DNA of 50,020 nucleotides from an uncultured Hungatella sp. Its GTDB lineage: Bacteria > Bacillota > Clostridia > Lachnospirales > Lachnospiraceae. Under the pieces are notes generated by a model. It was not told where the DNA came from, did not search any database, and saw only the letters and a list, made by a program, of their open reading frames with translations. A program made the position numbers and the translations under genes. How positions within the stretch are numbered: position 1 is the first letter of the stretch; each line of letters begins with the position of its first letter. Location of the stretch: contig CAJUJV010000012.1 in NCBI GenBank assembly GCA_910586845.1, positions 11,502-61,521 on the forward strand, written 5' to 3'. This document shows positions 34,768 to 42,377 of this stretch, piece by piece.

Positions 34768-35513
34768 AGCTCTTTTCCTCTTTTGATCAATTCTGCCACC
34801 AGGCCTGCGGACACCACGTCATAGCACATGGCCCTGTCTCCCCCTGCCATACTGTAAGATACCCCGTTTCTCGCCGTGGTGGGATCCTCCTTCCATGCCT
34901 TGCAGGAACTGTGAACCTGGGTGACCCCCGTATATTCCATCAGCTCCCTCACGTTCTCTTTGTTGACGCCGCTTCCCGCCAGGATCTGGATCCTGTCTCC
35001 GTACACGGCTTTCAGACGTCGAATGGTGTCCCGGCCTTCCATGGCCGTAGGTTTCAGCCCGCTGGTCAGCACCCGGTCCACTCCCAGACCGATGAGCCTC
35101 TCCATGGTCTCCCATGGATCCGCCACACAGTCAAAGGCCCTGTGGAACACTGCCTCCCGGCCCATGGCTTTGATGATATCCAGAAGCCGTTTATTTCTCT
35201 CCTCATCCAGAGAACCATCCTGGTTCAGGCACCCAAAAGCCACACCGTCGGCACCAGCCTCCAGGACCTCCCCGCACTCCCGCTCCATGACGGCGAATTC
35301 CTCTGGGAGATAGCAAAAACCAGCGCCCCGGGGCCGTACCATGGCGATCACTTTCAAGTTCAGGTTCTCCTTCACCATGCGGACTGTAGCCGAAGTGGGT
35401 GTCAATCCCCCCAGCATCAGGGCCCCATTTAACTCGATTCGTCTGGCCCCTCCCAGGGCCGCCTGTGTCGCGTCATAATAACTTCCACAGCAAATTTCCA
35501 CTACAGGATTCAT
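34764..35513 (-). CDS. cutC: CutC-family protein
   Basis: 249 aa, full length. TIM-barrel family with the markers VEICCGSYYDATQAALGGARRIELNGAL near the N-terminus, VIAMVRPRGAGFCYL at about 55-70, FHRAFDC, ILAGSGVNKENV and a final VHSSCK. CutC was linked to copper homeostasis, but its biochemical role is uncertain; in Firmicutes it often sits with sugar or peptide utilisation genes, as here. Position: between an M20 peptidase and yitT in the same minus-strand operon. Confidence 0.93.
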   Translation of the reverse strand: MNPVVEICCGSYYDATQAALGGARRIELNGALMLGGLTPTSATVRMVKENLNLKVIAMVRPRGAGFCYLPEEFAVMERECGEVLEAGADGVAFGCLNQDGSLDEERNKRLLDIIKAMGREAVFHRAFDCVADPWETMERLIGLGVDRVLTSGLKPTAMEGRDTIRRLKAVYGDRIQILAGSGVNKENVRELMEYTGVTQVHSSCKAWKEDPTTARNGVSYSMAGGDRAMCYDVVSAGLVAELIKRGKEL

Positions 35514-35576
35514 AACTTCATTTCCTCCATTCTCCCAAACTTCTCTGTCTGCCCTGGCCTTCCGCCATCTCGCGAA

Positions 35577-36677
35577 TCACAGATTTCCCATGCGGTACAG
35601 CCCCAGAGCGTAGATTTTCCCGTTTTTCACCAGATCCTCCACGGTCATCCACTCGTTAGGGTTGTGGCCGATTCCCTTCTGTCCCGGAAAGCTGGGGCCA
35701 AAGGGGACGATGTTTGGCATGGCCTTGGCATAGGTTCCTCCTGTGGTGGTCACCGGAGTCCCATCCCGGCCTGTCACCGTCTCATAACACTCCTTTAAAG
35801 CCTGAACCAGAGGGCTTTCCCTGTCAAAAACCACCGGGTTGTAGTTGTGTCTCAGCTCCACTCCAAGTTCCCCGGCCTTATCACGGATCTTCCCCACAAT
35901 CTCCTGGATATCATGGCCTGCCGGGTAGCTTAAGGAGGCTTCAAAATAAGGGGTCCCCTCTTCCACTCCCAGTTTGTACCCTCTCATCTCCATGACTCCG
36001 TACTCCTTGTGGGACACATCGATTCCCAGCCGGTCCCCTGTGTTCTTCGCCCCGATAAAATATTCCGTGACAAAGTCAAAAAACGGTTCCAGTTCCCAGC
36101 CCTTCACCCGGATCACGGCCCTTCCCCGCTCCGCGTACACCACAGGAAATTTGCAGTCCGGAGTAAAGCCTCCAAGGGGCGGCTTCTCCCGCTTCAGATA
36201 GTAATCCAGATCCTGGAATCCGGACTCCTCGTCACAGCCGAATATGATCCGGATCCTGTGTTTCGGCTCATATCCCAGCTCCTTTAAGGCAAGGAGTCCG
36301 TAGAGACAACTGAGCACAGGCCCCTTGTTGTCAAGGATTCCCCGGCTGTAGATCACCCCGTTCTCCATATATCCGCTAAAGGGCGGCTGCCTCCAGCCGT
36401 CCCCCACAGGCACCACATCCACATGGCCTATGGCGCAGACATAGTCCTCCCCCTGGCCATATTCCACATATCCGATGTAGTTGTCCAGGTTCACACAGCG
36501 AAATCCCATGTTTTCTCCCAGCTCCAGAGCCTTCGTCAACGCCCTCTTCACCCCCGGACCAAAAGGCGCTCCCGGTTCCGGCTCCGTCTCAACGCTGTCA
36601 ATCTTCACCAGCTCCAGGATTCCTCCGATCATCTGATCCTTCAGGCTCTCCACCTTCTTAAGAATCTTCTCCTCCAA
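35577..36677 (-). CDS. M20-family dipeptidase (PepV/Sapep-like), lid domain largely missing
   Basis: 366 aa from a TTG at 36675-36677; the family is usually about 440-470. Metal ligands of the catalytic domain are all visible: H85 in IGHVDVVP, D116 in ILDNKGP, the E150/E151 pair in CDEESG, D174 in TPDCKFPV and a final His in GIGHNPNEW. What is missing is the middle of the lid domain: near residue 193 the frame goes from IRVKG to WELEPFFDFV, skipping the usual NMVPD and GKSAHAS-type segments, about 90 residues. In PepV the lid supplies a catalytic His, so activity is doubtful. The deletion is in frame. It follows the glycosylasparaginase gene in the operon and could once have processed amino-acid or dipeptide products. 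Confidence 0.83.
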   Translation of the reverse strand: MEEKILKKVESLKDQMIGGILELVKIDSVETEPEPGAPFGPGVKRALTKALELGENMGFRCVNLDNYIGYVEYGQGEDYVCAIGHVDVVPVGDGWRQPPFSGYMENGVIYSRGILDNKGPVLSCLYGLLALKELGYEPKHRIRIIFGCDEESGFQDLDYYLKREKPPLGGFTPDCKFPVVYAERGRAVIRVKGWELEPFFDFVTEYFIGAKNTGDRLGIDVSHKEYGVMEMRGYKLGVEEGTPYFEASLSYPAGHDIQEIVGKIRDKAGELGVELRHNYNPVVFDRESPLVQALKECYETVTGRDGTPVTTTGGTYAKAMPNIVPFGPSFPGQKGIGHNPNEWMTVEDLVKNGKIYALGLYRMGNL

Positions 36678-36736
36678 CCTTTTGTCATCTCCTTTCCCCG
36701 GATCCTGTATCCAGACTTCTCTTTGCTCTTCTCTTG

Positions 36737-36768
36737 CCGGGACCAGGGATTTTACCTCCTGGTCCCGG
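36737..36768 (-). promoter_or_regulatory. Strong intercistronic hairpin
   Basis: An 11-bp perfect stem (36737-36747 with 36758-36768) with a 10-nt loop, 5 nt after the asparaginase stop and 60 bp before the M20 start. No T-run follows, so it more likely marks mRNA processing or protects the upstream message than terminates it. Confidence 0.55.
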
Positions 36769-36773
36769 AACGT

Positions 36774-37727
36774 TTACTCCTCAACAGGGGCCATCCGAGT
36801 CCTCATATAGTCTTCCATCCACTCTTTTGAGGCCTCCTCAAAGGTACAGCACCCGTCCTCCCCGGGAATTGCCAGGTACACTTTTGGCGCCTCCCCTTCT
36901 ACCGCCACCACAAAGGAAAATCCCCGGATATTGGTACATACCCCCCACTCTCCCCTGTTGTTCATGGCGATGAGGGACAGATCTCCCGCCTTGCCCCGGC
37001 GCTCTCTAAGCTCCTTGTCGAGACGGTTTACAGCCTCCTCGCAGGCCTTTTGAGGGTGAAGCCCTTCTTTCATCAGCCGGACGATCTCATAGGAAATACA
37101 CCCTTTCATAAGGTCCTCCCCCAGTCCGGTGGCGCTGGCTCCCCCCACCTTGCTGTCCGCGTAAAATCCCGACCCGGCAATGGGGGAATCTCCCACACGT
37201 CCCTTTTTCTTCATAAACAGTCCGCTGGTGGAAGTGGCTGCCGTCATTTTCCCTGTCTGGTCCAGGCAGACCATACCCACGGTGTCGTGGCCTTTGTAAG
37301 GCTTTAACTCCTGCTCCACCTCTTTCTTCCGTTTCCGGTAAAAGGCTTTTGCCCGGTCGGTGAGCATATTTTTCCGCTCAAATCCCTCCTTGTGGGCAAA
37401 CCTCTCGGCCCCCTCGCCTACAAGAACGCTGTTCACCGGCTCCCGGCTCAGACGGCGGGCGATGGACACCGGGTTGGCGTAATCTCTCAGGGCCGCCACG
37501 GCGCCGATGTCCAGAGTGTCGCCGTCCATAAACGCCGCATCCAGTTCCACCTCCATGTCCTCATTGGGCAGGCCTCCGTAGCCTACGGATTTGTAATATG
37601 GAAAATCCTCCACCTCCCGGACAGCCGCTTCCACGGCGTCTCCGGCGCTGTGGCCCTGCTCCAGCATGGCCGCTCCTTTGCTTACCCCTTCCAGGGCCAT
37701 TCTCCATGTGGCGATCATACCCCACAT
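36774..37727 (-). CDS. N4-(beta-N-acetylglucosaminyl)-L-asparaginase (glycosylasparaginase family)
   Basis: 317 aa from the ATG at 37725-37727, preferred because AGGAGG is 8 bases upstream; the earlier in-frame ATG is only 2 bases from that site. Ntn-hydrolase family: self-cleavage occurs before Thr149 in KGHDTVGMVCLD, which becomes the nucleophile, and the beta-subunit loop STSGLFMKKKGRVGDSPIAGSGFYAD follows. Family enzymes split GlcNAc-Asn from N-glycoprotein remnants, or isoaspartyl or Asn substrates. There is no signal peptide, so it is cytoplasmic and would act on imported substrate. It sits downstream of PTS IIABC and a GrdB-like gene, suggesting use of GlcNAc-asparagine-type compounds. 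Full length and apparently intact, unlike several neighbours. Confidence 0.9.
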   Translation of the reverse strand: MWGMIATWRMALEGVSKGAAMLEQGHSAGDAVEAAVREVEDFPYYKSVGYGGLPNEDMEVELDAAFMDGDTLDIGAVAALRDYANPVSIARRLSREPVNSVLVGEGAERFAHKEGFERKNMLTDRAKAFYRKRKKEVEQELKPYKGHDTVGMVCLDQTGKMTAATSTSGLFMKKKGRVGDSPIAGSGFYADSKVGGASATGLGEDLMKGCISYEIVRLMKEGLHPQKACEEAVNRLDKELRERRGKAGDLSLIAMNNRGEWGVCTNIRGFSFVVAVEGEAPKVYLAIPGEDGCCTFEEASKEWMEDYMRTRMAPVEE

Positions 37728-37756
37728 AACCATTTCCTCCTCTCAAGACTCCACAA

Positions 37757-38281
37757 TCAGAAGCACACTTCCGCCTTCAGTTTCTCCAGATCACCGCTGT
37801 CTGCCGCCATGGCGGCGGCCACACGGCATATATTCTTTAAAGAATCATTTAACCCCAGCCCGCCTTTTTTCGGCGTCTTCACGATCATCACCTGATCCTT
37901 GTATCTGGAGATCACATCGCTGTTTTCCTGGGCCATGGCGGCAAATGCCCGGCTGTCCGTGGTGGCGTTGATATCCGCCGCTACCCTGGCGCACATCTCC
38001 CCGTAGTCCGGGTAGTTGAAAGCAGGGCCGCAGATAACCACGTCGGGCTGAAGCTTTTTCACCATGGCGCACAGCTTCCTGCTGACTTCATCGGGATCCG
38101 CCAGATAAGTGCCGTTGCCGCAGCACAGGCAGGCCGTCACCCGTCCGTCGATCTCTTTCAAAAAAGGCTGCATCATCACCGCCGGGCCCACGGCCTCCTT
38201 TTTGCCCGTGAGAGGGACCATGGTATCATCCTTTGTCCCAAGCCCTGACTGAATCTGGTCAAATATCATCACGATCTTCAT
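37757..38281 (-). CDS. GrdB-related protein (glycine/betaine reductase component B-like N-terminal domain)
   Basis: 174 aa from the ATG at 38279-38281, with GGAGG 8 bases upstream. The fold markers of the GrdB N-terminal region are visible: KIVMIFDQIQSGLGTKD, GKKEAVGPAVMMQPFL, ACLCCGNGTYL, LQPDVVICGPAFNYPDYGEMCARVA and MIVKTPKKGGLGLNDSL. True GrdB is about 430 aa with a selenocysteine in its second half; nothing of that half is present, so this is either a short paralogue or a truncated gene. It is unlikely to act as a reductase by itself. Co-located with PTS and glycosylasparaginase genes. Confidence 0.7.
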   Translation of the reverse strand: MKIVMIFDQIQSGLGTKDDTMVPLTGKKEAVGPAVMMQPFLKEIDGRVTACLCCGNGTYLADPDEVSRKLCAMVKKLQPDVVICGPAFNYPDYGEMCARVAADINATTDSRAFAAMAQENSDVISRYKDQVMIVKTPKKGGLGLNDSLKNICRVAAAMAADSGDLEKLKAEVCF

Positions 38282-38320
38282 CTCATCATCCTCCAATCCA
38301 TGTTTCTCCTGAATTCCCTT

Positions 38321-39514
38321 TTACAGATCGTCAAAGGACAGATCATCCAGGGAAATGTCGCCGTCCTCATCGGCCTCCACAGTCTTTGTCTCGTCGGCCA
38401 GGTACTGCTTGTCCATCATCTTGATAAAAGGCATATAGATAAACACTCCCAAAATCAGCAGCAGGGCCTGAAGCACGGATCCCTGCCACCCTGTGGCCAG
38501 GAAACCGGACACGATCACCGGCATGGTCCAGGGGATGGCGATGCCCGTACACAGAGGCACCAGCGCCAGCTTGCCCAGCTCCTTCACCCGCTTGGAGCGG
38601 CAGAACAGCAGCATGGCGATGAGAAGGGACAGGGTGGAACCCGCGCCGCCGAAGGTGGCGAACAGATCCTGAAACTGCTGGGAAATAATGTTGGGAATAG
38701 ATTGTCCCGCCTGGAGAGCCGCCAGATTCTCCGCGGACAGTGTCTGGAGAATGGGGTTGAATACAGCGCCTACTACAGAACCTCCGTTGATTCCGAAAAA
38801 CCAGAAAAAGTGGAGGAAAATGTAGGCGATGACCATGGCAGGCAGGGTATTGCCCAGCTTTAAGAGCGGTGTCTGCAAAATCACGAACACAAAATTGAAC
38901 GCGTTCCCAAAGGGCGTCATGCCGAAGATCACATTGATCAGGAAGAACACCAGAAGGGACACTCCCGCGGGAATCAGGGCTGCGAACGATTTCTCGACCG
39001 TAGGCGGCACTCCGTCAGGCATCTTGATGACCCAGCCCTTTTTATCCACCCAGGAGTAGATGTGGACCGCAGCGAAGACGCAGATGATTCCCACGAATAT
39101 TCCCTTGGAGCCTACCCAGCCAAGAGGGATTCCGGTGACGGTCTTTCCCTCAAAGAGGATCTCATAAGGCATGATCAGAAACAAGCTGACTAAGGAGATG
39201 GCCGCCCCGAACAGCTTGTCTACCTTCATCTGCTCCGAGAAGGAATAGCCGATTCCGATCACAGCCAGGATGGCCATGATGGAGAAGGTGGCGTCCGTGG
39301 GCTTGGAAAAATAAGACGTCCAGTTTTCTCCGAAAAACCTTCCCCAGAACTGGGTCCACCCCGGTATGGGGAAGTTGGCGATCAGCAGGAAAAAGGATCC
39401 GACGATCAGCAGCGGCATGGACAAAAGAAAGCCGTCGCGGATGGCGATCAGGTATTTATTTCTTCCGATTCGTTCTGCCAGAGGCATGAAAACTTTTTCT
39501 AATTTCTGTAACAT
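38321..39514 (-). CDS. PTS Lac/Cel-family IIC permease, internally deleted
   Basis: 397 aa; the family is normally about 430-450. The N-terminal two-thirds are typical (MLQKLEKVFMPLAERIGRNKYL, FFWFFGINGGSVVGAVFNPI, ATFGGAGSTLSLLIAM). Near residue 320 the frame passes from LALVP directly to LCTGIAIPWTMP. In relatives about 45 residues with the INEP substrate-binding motif and two helical hairpins lie between two LVP sequences, so a deletion between repeats is likely. Without INEP, sugar transport is doubtful. The C-terminus is a long acidic tail (EADEDGDISLDDLSFDDL). It follows IIB by 24 bp in the operon. The likely sugar is cellobiose, chitobiose or a similar beta-disaccharide. Confidence 0.85.
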   Translation of the reverse strand: MLQKLEKVFMPLAERIGRNKYLIAIRDGFLLSMPLLIVGSFFLLIANFPIPGWTQFWGRFFGENWTSYFSKPTDATFSIMAILAVIGIGYSFSEQMKVDKLFGAAISLVSLFLIMPYEILFEGKTVTGIPLGWVGSKGIFVGIICVFAAVHIYSWVDKKGWVIKMPDGVPPTVEKSFAALIPAGVSLLVFFLINVIFGMTPFGNAFNFVFVILQTPLLKLGNTLPAMVIAYIFLHFFWFFGINGGSVVGAVFNPILQTLSAENLAALQAGQSIPNIISQQFQDLFATFGGAGSTLSLLIAMLLFCRSKRVKELGKLALVPLCTGIAIPWTMPVIVSGFLATGWQGSVLQALLLILGVFIYMPFIKMMDKQYLADETKTVEADEDGDISLDDLSFDDL

Positions 39515-39538
39515 AGTAAACCCCCTTGATCTGTCTTC

Positions 39539-39865
39539 TTATGATTTTTTCGCTTCTTTCATCATCTTCACCGCCATCTTCAATACTTTCTCCCCGTCCA
39601 TCATGCCGTAGGCCGACTGGTCGATGACAGCGATGGGAATCCCTGTGGAACCGTACTGGTTCACGATTTCCTGATACCGGAATTTCACCTGGGGCCCCAG
39701 AAGGATCACATCCGGATGGCGCTCCTCGATGATCTGCCCGATCTTTCCGTCAGAGAAAGCCTCCACTTCGATGGGAAGGCCGTGGTCCTGGGCCACCCCC
39801 TGCATCTTGCTTGCCAGCATACTGGTGGACATACCCGCGCTGCAGAATAAATATACTCTCTTCAT
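39539..39865 (-). CDS. PTS Lac/Cel-family IIB
   Basis: 108 aa. MKRVYLFCSAGMSTSMLASKM gives the phospho-accepting Cys8 in its usual C-S-A-G-M-S-T-S loop; the remainder (DVILLGPQVKFRYQEIVNQYGSTGIPIAVID) is the normal IIB flavodoxin-like fold. It takes phosphate from IIA and gives it to the sugar bound by IIC. The gene is preceded by AAGGAG and lies between IIA and IIC. Confidence 0.95.
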   Translation of the reverse strand: MKRVYLFCSAGMSTSMLASKMQGVAQDHGLPIEVEAFSDGKIGQIIEERHPDVILLGPQVKFRYQEIVNQYGSTGIPIAVIDQSAYGMMDGEKVLKMAVKMMKEAKKS

Positions 39866-39885
39866 AACCGTTCTCCTTTTCTCTT

Positions 39886-40230
39886 CTATTTTTCTAACTG
39901 TTCCAGCCTCTTCTCCAGGGCCTCCATCTGTCTGTAGCCGGCGATCATCTCCTCGGCGATGATCTTAAACCCTTCCGCGCTCATGAGCTGGTCCTCGGCG
40001 TGGATGAGGATCAGCGAACCCACCACCGGCATTCCTTTGGCCTCCTTCTGCAATAACTCAAAATGGGCGTCATGGCCTTTGAGAAACTCCGCCTGTCCTG
40101 CCTCCAGGCACTGCTGTGCCCCCTCAAAATCCCTTTCTTTGGCTCTGTGAATGGCCTCGATATAATTGGACCGGGCCGTTCCCACGTTGGAAATTATCTG
40201 AAAGCATATCATCTCTAATCCTTCCACCAT
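39886..40230 (-). CDS. PTS Lac/Cel-family IIA
   Basis: 114 aa from the ATG at 40228-40230, chosen because GGAGG is 7 bases upstream and upstream residues lack family similarity. Three-helix bundle typical of the lactose/cellobiose class: MICFQIISNVGTARSNYIEAI, then HDAHFELLQKEAKG, then LILIHAEDQLMSAEGF with phospho-His77. It accepts phosphate from HPr and passes it to IIB. It is the first gene after the promoter at 40261-40289. Confidence 0.94.
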   Translation of the reverse strand: MVEGLEMICFQIISNVGTARSNYIEAIHRAKERDFEGAQQCLEAGQAEFLKGHDAHFELLQKEAKGMPVVGSLILIHAEDQLMSAEGFKIIAEEMIAGYRQMEALEKRLEQLEK

Positions 40231-40260
40231 TTCCCTGCCTCCTTTCTTTTTTCTGTCACC

Positions 40261-40316
40261 ATTATAGCGCCCGTCTTCTTCTTTGTGCAGTAAAGCCATT
40301 TCCTAGCTGTCAGGAA
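40261..40316 (-). promoter_or_regulatory. PTS operon promoter with upstream palindromic activator site
   Basis: Minus strand TGCACA (40284-40289), 17 bp, TATAAT (40261-40266). The palindrome TTCCTAGCTGTCAGGAA (40300-40316) ends 33 nt upstream of the -10. A 15-of-17 match lies in front of the PRD regulator gene at 42343-42359 with a 34-nt gap. The -35 is poor, so activation by the linked PRD regulator is likely. Confidence 0.65.
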
Positions 40317-40429
40317 ATTTACTGTTGTGCATATTAACAACAGAAAGGAAAGGGCCGGTGAAACTTGGAGATATGGCTTTATGCATTTCCACAACAAAGA
40401 GCAGCTTTCTGATCGGCAGGTAAGGTTTC

Positions 40430-40478
40430 CCCCGTGCCGCCGGCAGGCGGTAATACTCCTTTCGGTGGCCTGCCCATA
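40430..40478. repeat. Dispersed structured repeat, copy B
   Basis: Matches the copy at 8174-8220 in about 32 of 34 core positions. The inner hairpin is CCGCC-GGCA-GGCGG, then TAATACTC, with a weaker outer stem here. It lies between the regulator's terminator and the PTS promoter. Confidence 0.6.
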
Positions 40479-40479
40479 G

Positions 40480-40506
40480 AAAAAAGAGTCCGGTTTTCCA
40501 GACTCT
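40480..40506 (-). terminator. Intrinsic terminator of the PRD regulator gene
   Basis: On the minus strand AGAGTC (40501-40506) pairs with GACTCT (40485-40490) and T6 follows. It overlaps the stop codon. Confidence 0.75.
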
Positions 40507-42256
40507 ATTCCATAACTCTCTCTACAAACTCTTCATAGGAGCAGTCCTCCACCAGGCGTTCCAGCTGCCGCGGGCTGCCGATGAGATTGGACACCCAGTC
40601 AAAAAAGATCTTGATCATACGCCGGTCGCTCTCATTGATGGCAAACAGCATGACCAGCCGCACATCAAAGCCTCCCCACTTCACGGGCTGAGCCAGTCTG
40701 GCCACCGCGATGGTGGATCTGACGGCGTAAGAGCGGAAGGCGTGAGGAACCGCCAGAGTGTTGGCAAAGGATGTGGGGCTCATGCGCTCCCTCTCCAGAA
40801 CGGAGTCCTGAAAGCTTTCGTCTACGATGCCTTCTTTCAAAAGCCCCTGGCACAAAATTCCGATGACCTCCTCCGGATTCCTGCAGACAAGACCTCCGTG
40901 GTAATGCTCCTTCCTCATCAGATGTCCGATGTGAGAGGCAAATTCCAGCCGGAACCTGTTTTTATCCAACTTATTTAAGGCCTCCATGATCCGCTTCTCA
41001 CACATATCAAAAAAGGTCTGGTTGTAAGGCATGATCATCATAGCGCGGTATTTCCTCACGGAGTTCAGCCGCTCACTGGCCGCGCCCAGATGGAGGGCCA
41101 GAAACCCGCTTTCCATGTCCGCGATGGGGATCCCCAGCTCTTCCTCCAGATACCCGGTAATACAGACTCCCATCTCAAAAACCAGAGGATAATTTTCCTT
41201 GATCTCTTCCAGAAAAATATCCTCCAGCACCACCTGGCTCTTGGCTCTCTCGATCAGGCTGTGAATATGCATCTTAAGCCCTGCCGTCAGATCCTCGTCA
41301 TCACGGTAATCCACCCCGAAGATGTCCATAAGACGCACAAGGGAGCCTTCCACCAGCCGCCGGGTGTTGAGCCATTTGTCCCCCAGCCTGATATGGTCGC
41401 TGGCATAGTTGGAGGCTCTCCGCCCCATGATCACCAGGGCAAACATCCCCACCTCCCCCTCTTTCACCTGGATGTGGAGTCTTCTGGCGATCCGGTCATA
41501 AAATGTGCTGGCGATCTGGTATTCGATGGTGTCCTCCAGCCCCGGCTGCGTCTCGCCCGGGCACACATAGTGATAGGATCGGATCCGCTCGATGCTTGTC
41601 CCCGCGTGGACAATGAGCATGGGAAACATGGACTCATGGATCGAGTAATCATACTCTTCCAGCACCTTTTCGAAAATATCCTTGACCTCGATCAGGTCAA
41701 AATGCTTGTACAGGTGAGCCAGCCTGTTGAGATTGAGAAAATTCTCCTGAACCTCTGCCACCAGAAGATCTCTGTAGAATTTCCGCTTGATATGCTCATC
41801 CCCCTGGAGAGAAATACACTCCAGGCTCCGCACCAGTTTCAAACCTCCATAGGGCTCGATCATCTTCCTGATCCGTTTCAGATCATTCTGAATAGAGTAG
41901 CCGCTGACATAAATCTGGCTCTGAAGCTCTGTCAGATTCAGCTCCCTGCCCTCAAACAGCAGCCGCTGAATGATGTAGATACACCTGGTTCCCGGTGTCT
42001 GGGGAATGTCTGTCCCGGCAAAAGCGGAAGAGTCCCGGGCAGATCCTCCTTCCTGCTCCTGCCGTTTTACGGCCCGGTATCCCTTTCTGACATTGGACTC
42101 GATCCCCACAGGGCCCGGCTGTTTGTTTAACGTGTCCACGTCCGAGCGGATAGTCCTGTCCGTCACGTTCAGCAGCAGCGCCAGCTGGCGGCTTGTCATC
42201 CAGTCCTGTTTTTCCATCAGCAACTCAAGGAGCCTTTCCTGTCTGTTGTTCAACAT
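40505..42256 (-). CDS. PRD-domain transcription activator with PTS IIB/IIA-like domains (LicR/ManR type), IIB part apparently deleted
   Basis: 583 aa; relatives are about 640. N-terminal HTH (about 1-60, LLELLMEKQDWMTSRQLALLLNVTDRTIRSDVDTLN), a second HTH-like region about 90-135, PRD1 about 175-285, PRD2 about 295-395 with conserved His, then a IIA fructose-type domain about 435-583 (FANTLAVPHAF contains the phospho-His). Between FFDMCEKRI and MEALNKLDKNRFRLEF (about residue 422) roughly 55 residues of the IIB-like domain seem to be missing. Such activators are tuned by PTS phosphorylation of the PRDs and turn on the linked PTS genes. It lies between HPr and PTS IIA in one minus-strand cluster; its probable binding site is the palindrome before it and before IIA. 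Confidence 0.85.
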   Translation of the reverse strand: MLNNRQERLLELLMEKQDWMTSRQLALLLNVTDRTIRSDVDTLNKQPGPVGIESNVRKGYRAVKRQEQEGGSARDSSAFAGTDIPQTPGTRCIYIIQRLLFEGRELNLTELQSQIYVSGYSIQNDLKRIRKMIEPYGGLKLVRSLECISLQGDEHIKRKFYRDLLVAEVQENFLNLNRLAHLYKHFDLIEVKDIFEKVLEEYDYSIHESMFPMLIVHAGTSIERIRSYHYVCPGETQPGLEDTIEYQIASTFYDRIARRLHIQVKEGEVGMFALVIMGRRASNYASDHIRLGDKWLNTRRLVEGSLVRLMDIFGVDYRDDEDLTAGLKMHIHSLIERAKSQVVLEDIFLEEIKENYPLVFEMGVCITGYLEEELGIPIADMESGFLALHLGAASERLNSVRKYRAMMIMPYNQTFFDMCEKRIMEALNKLDKNRFRLEFASHIGHLMRKEHYHGGLVCRNPEEVIGILCQGLLKEGIVDESFQDSVLERERMSPTSFANTLAVPHAFRSYAVRSTIAVARLAQPVKWGGFDVRLVMLFAINESDRRMIKIFFDWVSNLIGSPRQLERLVEDCSYEEFVERVME

Positions 42257-42302
42257 GATCCCCTCCTACTGTCACTTACGTTATCTCTTGATCCATAAGT
42301 CT

Positions 42303-42359
42303 ATCATAACCGAAAATCATGACAGACAGCGGAGAAACCAGATTCCTAACTGTTAGGAA
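42303..42359 (-). promoter_or_regulatory. PRD regulator promoter with palindromic activator site
   Basis: The perfect 7-bp-arm palindrome TTCCTAACTGTTAGGAA (42343-42359) lies 34 nt upstream of a -10-like TATGAT (42303-42308). No good -35 is present, as expected for an activated promoter. This suggests autoregulation. Confidence 0.6.
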
Positions 42360-42377
42360 AAGGGGAACTTTCCTCAT

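Noticed and set aside
37757..38281. Selenocysteine-containing GrdB reductase
   Set aside because: Only the N-terminal region is present; there is no in-frame TGA with reductase context and no second half.
40501..42130. Long open antisense frame opposite the PRD regulator
   Set aside because: A shadow of a GC-rich gene; no start signal, low-complexity content.
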